From positions 1 to 5,703 of the forward strand of contig DKDD01000183.1 in assembly GCA_002451715.1 (NCBI GenBank): a stretch of 5,703 nucleotides of DNA, written 5' to 3'. Positions 1 to 4,397 of this stretch are shown here, in pieces. Below the pieces are notes generated by a model. It saw nothing but the letters and a program-made list of their open reading frames with translations. It searched no databases and had not been told where the DNA came from. Source of the DNA: Ruminococcaceae bacterium UBA6857. GTDB lineage: Bacteria; Bacillota; Clostridia; Oscillospirales; Acutalibacteraceae. Made by a program: the position numbers and the translations under genes. The stretch's first letter is position 1; the number at the start of each line of letters is the position of its first letter.

Positions 1-1
1 G

Positions 2-253
2 GAAACCCTGAGCGGAAAGATATTTGCAGCATTTATCGCATTGATAGTGAAATCATATATTCAAAACCGGGTATCCGATACCGAAATCACGCACAAAAAG
101 CTGATTCTTGAGCTTGACAAAATCAAAATTTTTGACGCACACACAAAAGCAAAGCCGAAAATTATCAATCCCCTCACAAAAACCGTTCGCAATTTACTCG
201 CTGAACTTGAGGTTAGTACTGATTTTGTATGTGATAATTCGTGGAGAGTTTAG
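2..253 (+). CDS. C-terminal fragment of a DDE transposase (IS1634/IS4-like), cut by left edge
   Basis: An open frame runs from the left edge (codons from base 2) to TAG at 251-253, giving 83 visible residues. It contains GKIFAAFIALIVKSYI near the start, a hydrophobic helix typical of the last part of IS1634/IS4-type DDE transposases. A charged stretch follows (HKKLILELDKIKIFD) and then LTKTVRNLLAEL, which resembles the LTKTQ-type tail ending many of these proteins. The catalytic DDE residues would lie upstream, outside the window, so I cannot say whether the enzyme is intact. A TTG at 41 is an internal codon, not a likely start. The gene ends about 210 bp before the next gene, with a terminator between. 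Family membership is judged from the tail only; another IS4-superfamily group is possible. Confidence 0.62.
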   Translation, partial: ETLSGKIFAAFIALIVKSYIQNRVSDTEITHKKLILELDKIKIFDAHTKAKPKIINPLTKTVRNLLAELEVSTDFVCDNSWRV

Positions 254-334
254 GTTACAAAAACAGTTCGTGATTTGTTCTTTGAACCTGATATTAATAC
301 TGATTGGTATGCGATTAATTTGAAGATAATCAGT
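176..334 (+). repeat. Degenerate tandem copy of the transposase tail, in frame past the stop
   Basis: Bases from 176 (ACAAAAACCGTTCGC) recur 81 bp later from 257 (ACAAAAACAGTTCGT). Over the first 48 bases of each copy 37 match by eye, and similarity fades toward the end. The spacing is exactly 27 codons, so the second copy lies in the transposase frame immediately after the TAG at 251-253. If read through it would encode TKTVRDLFFEPDINTDW and end at TAA 347-349. This looks like an old tandem duplication of the 3' end of the gene. Confidence 0.65.
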
Positions 335-339
335 TCTTG

Positions 340-373
340 CGGCGCGTAAATTTGCTTTCTGCGCCGTTTTTTT
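340..373 (+). terminator. Rho-independent terminator after the transposase remnant
   Basis: A 6-bp GC stem, CGGCGC (340-345) with GCGCCG (361-366), encloses a 15-base loop and is followed by seven T (367-373). It would end transcription from the transposase side and so isolate the downstream operon, whose promoter begins 27 bp later. The loop is longer than usual, which slightly lowers confidence. Confidence 0.7.
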
Positions 374-378
374 AATAA

Positions 379-396
379 ACGCACAAATTTGTGCGT
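379..396. promoter_or_regulatory. Perfect 18-bp palindrome, candidate operator
   Basis: ACGCACAAATTTGTGCGT is a perfect dyad with its axis between 387 and 388. It lies 3 bp upstream of the -35 box at 400-405, where an activator of the next operon, or a repressor reaching the -35, would bind. It has no T-run, so it is unlikely to be a terminator. The half-site (ACGCAC or CACAAA) matches no regulator consensus I can name with confidence; it differs from the Rex, Fur/PerR and CRP consensus sites. The symmetry is seen in the sequence; the role as operator is inference. Confidence 0.6.
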
Positions 397-399
397 ACT

Positions 400-427
400 T
401 TAACAAGCTTAAAAATGATGATATAAT
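400..427 (+). promoter_or_regulatory. Sigma-A-type promoter of the redox/ADP-ribosylation operon
   Basis: The -35 box is TTAACA (400-405, 5 of 6 to TTGACA) and the -10 box is a perfect TATAAT (422-427), with a 16-bp spacer. Transcription would start near 434, leaving a leader of about 33 nt before the first gene. No other good promoter is visible before 2678, so this one probably serves all three genes. Confidence 0.75.
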
Positions 428-466
428 AAAGGCGGAAATTGAAAATCCCGTGAAAGGAAGCAAAAC

Positions 467-1075
467 ATGGCCAAAAACGATTATTTGAAAATGCTTGTTG
501 AAGATATTCACTCCTCGGTCGTTGCAACTGTCGGGAACGACGGATTTCCGGAAACAAGAGTTATTGATATGATGCTTTGGGACGAAGACGGAGTATATTT
601 TCTGACGGCTAAAGGAAAGACTTTTTATTCACGGCTCATGAGTCAAAAATTTATTGCACTGTCCGCTTCAAAAAACAAAATTTCAATTTCACTTCGCGGA
701 AAAATTAAAAACATCGGAAGCAAAAAACTCGATGAAATTTTTGAAAAGAACCCCTATATGAAATCACTTTATCCCGGTGATACAAAAGCTGCACTTGAAG
801 TGTTTTGTCTTTATGAAGCAAGCGGCGAATACTTTGATATCAGCGTGCCGTTTCACGTTATTCGTGACAGCTTTTTAATCGGAAATATAAAAGAAAGCTT
901 TTGCGGTTATATAATAGGGAATACATGCACCGGCTGCAAAAAATGTATTACAGTCTGTCCGCAAAAGTGTATAGATTTTTCAACTGTTCCTGCCGTTATA
1001 GATGTTCATCGTTGTCTTAACTGCGGTCGTTGTGCTGAGTTTTGCCCTACAAAATCCGTTGAAAGAAGGTGCTGA
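467..1075 (+). CDS. PNPOx-like flavin-binding domain fused to a 2[4Fe-4S] ferredoxin
   Basis: The 202-residue product starts at ATG 467, six bases after AAAGGAAG (453-460). Residues about 1-135 look like the split-barrel fold of the pyridoxamine-phosphate-oxidase/flavin-reductase family: SSVVATVGNDGFPETRVID near the start, then VYFLTAKGKTFYSRL and the KISISLRGKIKNI strand. Residues about 150-200 form a bacterial-type ferredoxin with two complete motifs, Cys154-157-160-164-Pro and Cys183-186-189-193-Pro, enough for two [4Fe-4S] clusters. No signal peptide or membrane helix is seen, so it should be cytoplasmic. An FMN-to-cluster electron transfer role follows from family knowledge; the substrate is unknown and PLP synthesis is not implied. 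It is the first gene of the operon, 1 nt from the macrodomain gene, which suggests it is the redox partner, sensor or target of the ADP-ribosylation pair. Domain calls are firm, function is open. Confidence 0.88.
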   Translation: MAKNDYLKMLVEDIHSSVVATVGNDGFPETRVIDMMLWDEDGVYFLTAKGKTFYSRLMSQKFIALSASKNKISISLRGKIKNIGSKKLDEIFEKNPYMKSLYPGDTKAALEVFCLYEASGEYFDISVPFHVIRDSFLIGNIKESFCGYIIGNTCTGCKKCITVCPQKCIDFSTVPAVIDVHRCLNCGRCAEFCPTKSVERRC

Positions 1076-1076
1076 A

Positions 1077-1856
1077 ATGACACAGAGCGAAAGACGAATG
1101 TTCTTGATTCAATATCTGCTCAATGAAAACAAGACTTATAAATCAATCAAGATACCTAAAGATGAGCTTTCACAAAAAACACTTCTTCGTGGGCTATTCA
1201 ATGTTAGAGAACCTATGAATACAGATGAGAAATTTTTGAAAATTCAAGATGAATATCTTCGCGAAGAAATCAATCGAAAAGGTGTCACCGATTATAAAAA
1301 AGCAAAGCAGTTTGAAGGCGGAATCTATCTTTGGCAGGGAGATATAACAACGCTTAAATGCGGTGCAATCGTCAATGCGGCTAACAGCACGCTGCTCGGT
1401 TGTTTTCATCCAAATCACGGTTGCATTGACAATCAAATTCACACTTTTGCAGGAATCGAACTTCGTTTAAAGTGCGCGGAAATAATGAAAAAGCACGGCA
1501 CACCCGAAAAAACGGGCCATGTGAAAATCACCGAAGCATATAATCTTCCGTGCGACTATGTTATTCATACCGTCGGGCCTATAATATATGAAAGCGTTAC
1601 CGAGACGGATAAAAGACTTCTTTCTTCATGTTATCGTTCGTGTCTTGAACTTGCGGATGAAAGAAAAATTAAAAGCATTGCGTTTTGCTGCATTTCAACC
1701 GGAGTGTTTTGTTTTCCAAACGAACTTGCGGCAAGAATTGCAGTAAAAACAGTGCGTGACTATTTTGCCGAAACCGGCAGTAAAATTGAGGTGATATTCA
1801 ATGTCTTCAAAAACTCAGATCGTGAAATCTATGAAAAGCTTCTCAGAAAGTGTTAA
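1077..1856 (+). CDS. Zinc-type macrodomain protein, predicted ADP-ribosyl hydrolase partner of SirTM
   Basis: The 259-residue product starts at ATG 1077 with AAGGTG (1066-1071) overlapping the end of the previous gene. The frame is open further upstream to a TTG at 1002, but that start would lie inside the ferredoxin coding region and lacks a ribosome site. After an N-terminal helical extension (about 1-80), the macrodomain begins at GGIYLWQGDIT (81-91), followed by IVNAANSTLLGCF (98-110), the ADP-ribose-binding NAAN motif. The segment GCFHPNHGCIDNQIH (108-122) carries Cys109, His114 and Cys116, the arrangement of the zinc-dependent macrodomains found with class M sirtuins. HTVGP (164-168) and CISTGVFCFP (205-214) are the later ligand-binding loops. 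The family removes ADP-ribose from acidic residues modified by SirTM. The position directly before a sirtuin supports this. The assignment is strong; the zinc ligands are inferred from family pattern. Confidence 0.92.
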   Translation: MTQSERRMFLIQYLLNENKTYKSIKIPKDELSQKTLLRGLFNVREPMNTDEKFLKIQDEYLREEINRKGVTDYKKAKQFEGGIYLWQGDITTLKCGAIVNAANSTLLGCFHPNHGCIDNQIHTFAGIELRLKCAEIMKKHGTPEKTGHVKITEAYNLPCDYVIHTVGPIIYESVTETDKRLLSSCYRSCLELADERKIKSIAFCCISTGVFCFPNELAARIAVKTVRDYFAETGSKIEVIFNVFKNSDREIYEKLLRKC

Positions 1857-2670
1857 TGAACTTAAATCGGTTTTTGAAGCAGCGGACGCAGTACTTGTCG
1901 GCGCAGGTGCCGGACTTTCGGAATCGGCAGGCTTTTCTTATTCCGGAGAAAGATTTAAAGCACATTTTTCCGATTTTCAAAGGAAATACGGCATAATCGA
2001 TATGTATTCAGGCGGTTTTTATCCGTTTGAAACGCCGGAAGAATATTGGGCATGGTGGTCGCGGCAAATATACTATAACCGATATGCCGCTTCGGTCGGA
2101 AAGCCGTATTGCGACCTTTTGAAGCTTTTGAAAAACAAAGAATACTTTGTCTTGACAACAAATGTTGATCATCAGTTTCAGCTTGCCGGTTTTGAAAAGG
2201 AAAAACTTTTCTATACGCAGGGTGATTACGGACTTTGGCAATGCTCAAAATCTTGCCACAACAAAACTTATGATAATAAAGAAGCGGTTGAAAGAATGAT
2301 TGTGGAGCAAAAAGATATGAAGATTCCGTCATCGCTTGTTCCGTATTGTCCTGTTTGCGGAGCGCCGATGACAATGAATCTTCGCTGTGACGACCGCTTT
2401 GTTGAAGATGACGGTTGGTGTGCCGCGGCAAAAAGATATAACGCTTTTATAAGCAAACACAAAAATTCAAAACTTTTGCTTTTTGAACTCGGCGTCGGAA
2501 TGAATACACCGGGAATCATTAAGCTGCCTTTTTTGAAAATAACGGCAGAAAACAAAAATGCTTTCTATGTGTGCGTTAATTATAACGATGCTTTTTCATT
2601 GAAAGAAATCGAGAGTCAATCGCTTTGCATTGAAAGCGACATTGAAAAAGTATTTGAAGCTTTGCTTTGA
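1801..2670 (+). CDS. sirTM: Class M sirtuin (SirTM), predicted protein ADP-ribosyltransferase
   Basis: The 289-residue product begins at ATG 1801, seven bases after GAGGTG (1788-1793). A second ATG at 1831 has a poorer site and would still overlap. The Rossmann-fold NAD+ motif is VLVGAGAGLSESAGF (31-45) and the cofactor/catalytic loop is TTNVDHQF (119-126), replacing the usual TQNID-GLH. The position of the catalytic histidine of deacetylating sirtuins (the HG motif) is Gln140-Gly141 in TQGDYGLWQC. Zinc-site cysteines are Cys148/Cys152 and Cys183/Cys186 (CPVC). Loss of the histidine, with retained Asn121 and Asp123, is the hallmark of the microbial SirTM class, which transfers ADP-ribose from NAD+ to protein instead of deacylating lysine. 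The gene overlaps the macrodomain gene by 56 nt, so translation is probably coupled. The lipoate-protein ligase and GcvH-like substrate genes of the known operons are absent from the window, so the target here is unknown. Confidence 0.92.
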   Translation: MSSKTQIVKSMKSFSESVNELKSVFEAADAVLVGAGAGLSESAGFSYSGERFKAHFSDFQRKYGIIDMYSGGFYPFETPEEYWAWWSRQIYYNRYAASVGKPYCDLLKLLKNKEYFVLTTNVDHQFQLAGFEKEKLFYTQGDYGLWQCSKSCHNKTYDNKEAVERMIVEQKDMKIPSSLVPYCPVCGAPMTMNLRCDDRFVEDDGWCAAAKRYNAFISKHKNSKLLLFELGVGMNTPGIIKLPFLKITAENKNAFYVCVNYNDAFSLKEIESQSLCIESDIEKVFEALL

Positions 2671-2677
2671 TTTTTCG

Positions 2678-2706
2678 TTGACGCGTGGCTAAAAAAGTGA
2701 TATAAT
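2678..2706 (+). promoter_or_regulatory. mgtE: Sigma-A-type promoter of the leader-mgtE unit
   Basis: TTGACG (2678-2683) and TATAAT (2701-2706) are separated by an ideal 17 bp. Transcription would start near 2713. The -35 box begins seven bases after the sirtuin stop and no terminator is visible between them, so some read-through from the upstream operon into mgtE is possible. Confidence 0.82.
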
Positions 2707-2736
2707 ACAGTCACAATTTTATCGGAGGTGAAGAAC

Positions 2737-2823
2737 ATGGACAGTTGCGATAGTACAGGCCGACGTACATTTTTCGGTGGTTATAATTTATGCACTTTGC
2801 ATTTGTCCGTGATTATTCGCTGA
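2737..2823 (+). CDS. 28-residue leader ORF in the mgtE 5' region
   Basis: ATG 2737 lies six bases after GGAGGTG (2724-2730), a stronger ribosome site than most genes in this window have, and the frame closes at TGA 2821-2823. The peptide begins MDSCDSTGRRTFFGGY and ends LCTLHLSVIIR. It has two cysteines, no signal peptide and no clear membrane helix. Its position just after a dedicated promoter and 129 bases before mgtE is that of a regulatory leader peptide. Codons 14-15 (GGT GGT, 2776-2781) include the bases that can pair with CCGCC elements downstream, so a translating or stalled ribosome would change RNA folding. It is not proline-rich like the enterobacterial MgtL peptide. I do not recognise the peptide, and the coding call rests on the ribosome site and context. 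Confidence 0.5.
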   Translation: MDSCDSTGRRTFFGGYNLCTLHLSVIIR

Positions 2824-2853
2824 CTTTTTGCAAATAATAATATGCCTTCATAG

Positions 2854-2908
2854 CCGCCGTTTGTACAAAAGCTGCACTGTTGAAACTTGTTGTTTCCCGC
2901 CATTTGTA
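2854..2908 (+). repeat. Duplicated 12-nt element CCGCC(G/A)TTTGTA in the mgtE leader
   Basis: CCGCCGTTTGTA (2854-2865) and CCGCCATTTGTA (2897-2908) match at 11 of 12 bases, with starts 43 bases apart. Each CCGCC can pair (with one G-U) with either GGTGG in the leader, at 2776-2780 inside the leader ORF and at 2912-2916 before a T-run. The four short elements therefore allow mutually exclusive helices, as expected for an attenuator. The repeat is directly visible; the switching role is inference. Confidence 0.55.
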
Positions 2909-2923
2909 TGCGGTGGATTTTTT
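2897..2923 (+). terminator. Candidate attenuator terminator ahead of mgtE
   Basis: CCGCC (2897-2901) pairs with GGTGG (2912-2916) around a 10-base loop, with one G-U pair, followed by A and six T (2918-2923). The stem is short, so termination would be weak or conditional. Just upstream, GAAAC (2882-2886) and GTTTC (2892-2896) form a perfect 5-bp hairpin abutting it, which could stack on the stem. Confidence 0.4.
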
Positions 2924-2924
2924 G

Positions 2925-2952
2925 TGCCCTTTTTGGGCAGAAGGAGGCAGTT
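2925..2952 (+). promoter_or_regulatory. mgtE: Hairpin next to the mgtE ribosome binding site
   Basis: TGCCC (2925-2929) and GGGCA (2935-2939) form a perfect 5-bp stem with a TTTTT loop. One base later comes AAGGAGG (2941-2947), five bases before ATG 2953. The hairpin sits beside the site without covering it, so it may keep the site open or act as part of a larger switch. This ribosome site decides the mgtE start at 2953 over an in-frame TTG at 2887. Confidence 0.55.
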
Positions 2953-4350
2953 ATGGCAGAAAAAGAAGTATTGAAAGAACCGGTTTATGTTGAAGAAATT
3001 TTAAAACTTTTAAGAAGCGGACTTAAAAAAGACGAACTTTTGAAAGAGCTTTCGGATTATCACGAAAGCGATATCGCAGACGCGCTCGAACAAATGACGA
3101 GCGCGGAAAGAAAAAAGATTTATCCCGTTCTCGGTGAAGAATATGTTGCGGATATTTTTTCATACATCGAAAATCCGACATTGTATCTCAATGAAATCGA
3201 CGTCAAAAAAGCCGCAAAAGTTCTTTCGGAAATGGACTCGGATGACGCGATTGATGCCCTTGAAGATTTCAACGAAAGCGACAGAAAGAAAATTGTCGCA
3301 ATGCTTGACGAAGACGCCGGTAAAGACGTTAAAATGATTCTTTCCTATGAAGATGATGAAATCGGAAGCGAGATGACAACTAATTTCATCGTGGTTCATA
3401 AAGGGCTTAATATTAAGCAGGCGACCCATGAACTGATTAAACAGGCAGGAGAAAACGACAATATTCTGACAATCTATGTGGTTGACGAAAACGAAAAGTT
3501 TTACGGCGCCATTGATCTTAAAGAGTTGATTATTGCAAGAGAATATCAGGATCTTGAAGAGCTGATTTCAACCTCATATCCGTATGTTCATGCCCACGAA
3601 AAAATCAGCGATTGCATTGAGCGATTGAAAGATTACGCCGAAGATTCGATTCCCGTTTTGTCCGATACAATGGAAATTCTCGGCGTTATCACAGCACACG
3701 ACATCGTTGAAGTCGTTGATGAAGAAATGGGCGAAGATTATGCAAAACTTGCAGGTTTGATCGCTGAAGAGGACCTTAATGAACCGACGCGGACAAGCAT
3801 AAATAAACGTCTTCCGTGGCTTATTGTTCTTTTGTTTTTGGGAATGATCGTTTCTTCGGTTGTTGGCGTGTTTGAAACGGTTGTTTCCGTAATACCGCTT
3901 GTCATGTGTTTTCAGTCGCTCATTCTTGACATGGCAGGAAATGTCGGCACCCAGTCGCTCGCCGTTACGATTCGCGTTCTTATGGACGAAAACCTTTCTT
4001 CAAAAGATAAGTTTTCGCTTGTTGCCAAAGAAATGCGTGTTGGTTTTCTTAATGGACTGTTTCTTGGAACAATGGCTTTCCTTTTTGTTGGATTGTATAT
4101 TGCTTTTGTCAAAGGTAATTCAATCAGTTATGCATTCTCAATTTCAGGATGTGTCGGCAGTGCGCTTTTGCTTGCAATGGTAATTTCAAGTTTGGTCGGA
4201 ACACTCATCCCGATGTTTTTTCATAAAATCAAGGTTGACCCTGCCGTTGCTTCCGGACCGCTTATCACAACGGTGAACGACCTTGTTGCGGTTGTTTCAT
4301 ACTACGGTCTTGCATGGCTGTTTCTTATTAAAATAATGAATCTTGCATAG
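2953..4350 (+). CDS. mgtE: MgtE magnesium transporter/channel
   Basis: The 465-residue product has the usual MgtE length and full domain order. Residues about 10-130 are the acidic helical N domain (repeated DDAIDALEDF-type helices). About 137-258 are two CBS domains, starting at IGSEMTTNFIVV and including ITIYVVDENEKFYGAI-like and SIPVLSDTMEILGVITAHDIVEVV segments. About 260-285 is the connecting plug helix, and about 287-460 hold five membrane helices. The pore motif appears as LDMAGNVGTQS (325-335), where the family often has GGN. The last helices carry DPAVASGPLITTVND (429-443), with Asp443 matching the ion-pathway aspartate of MgtE. The family conducts Mg2+ inward across the cytoplasmic membrane and closes when cytosolic Mg2+ binds the N and CBS domains. 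It is preceded by its own promoter and a structured leader, and ends seven bases before a strong terminator. Confidence 0.96.
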   Translation: MAEKEVLKEPVYVEEILKLLRSGLKKDELLKELSDYHESDIADALEQMTSAERKKIYPVLGEEYVADIFSYIENPTLYLNEIDVKKAAKVLSEMDSDDAIDALEDFNESDRKKIVAMLDEDAGKDVKMILSYEDDEIGSEMTTNFIVVHKGLNIKQATHELIKQAGENDNILTIYVVDENEKFYGAIDLKELIIAREYQDLEELISTSYPYVHAHEKISDCIERLKDYAEDSIPVLSDTMEILGVITAHDIVEVVDEEMGEDYAKLAGLIAEEDLNEPTRTSINKRLPWLIVLLFLGMIVSSVVGVFETVVSVIPLVMCFQSLILDMAGNVGTQSLAVTIRVLMDENLSSKDKFSLVAKEMRVGFLNGLFLGTMAFLFVGLYIAFVKGNSISYAFSISGCVGSALLLAMVISSLVGTLIPMFFHKIKVDPAVASGPLITTVNDLVAVVSYYGLAWLFLIKIMNLA

Positions 4351-4356
4351 TGAAAA

Positions 4357-4393
4357 GCAGGTCGGCTCTTTTTGAACCGACCTGCCTGTTTTT
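4357..4393. terminator. Bidirectional terminator between mgtE and the GPH symporter gene
   Basis: A perfect 9-bp stem, GCAGGTCGG (4357-4365) with CCGACCTGC (4377-4385), can extend inward by two pairs after a mismatch to leave a TTTTT loop. Three bases later on the plus strand come five T (4389-4393). On the minus strand the stem is followed by four T (complement of 4353-4356). The two genes converge here with only 47 bases between their stop codons, so one hairpin serves both. Confidence 0.88.
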
Positions 4394-4397
4394 GTTG

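Noticed and set aside
194..511. Minus-strand 105-codon open frame across the 5' control region
   Set aside because: It runs through the transposase tail, terminator, palindrome and promoter, has no ribosome site and shows no recognisable protein motif.
1002..1076. Longer macrodomain start at TTG 1002
   Set aside because: It would overlap the second ferredoxin cluster motif by 74 bases in another frame and lacks a ribosome site; ATG 1077 has AAGGTG five bases upstream.
1955..2431. Minus-strand 158-codon open frame opposite the sirtuin gene
   Set aside because: It is antisense to a clearly coding, motif-rich gene and its translation has a low-complexity, His/Arg/Gln-rich composition typical of shadow frames.
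2887..2952. Longer mgtE start at TTG 2887 adding 22 residues
   Set aside because: The added residues would be encoded by the leader hairpins and there is no ribosome site before TTG, whereas ATG 2953 has AAGGAGG five bases upstream and gives the usual MgtE length.
2707..2952. M-box (ykoK) magnesium riboswitch before mgtE
   Set aside because: I looked for its conserved core segments and could not find them by eye. A covariance-model search is needed to exclude a divergent form.
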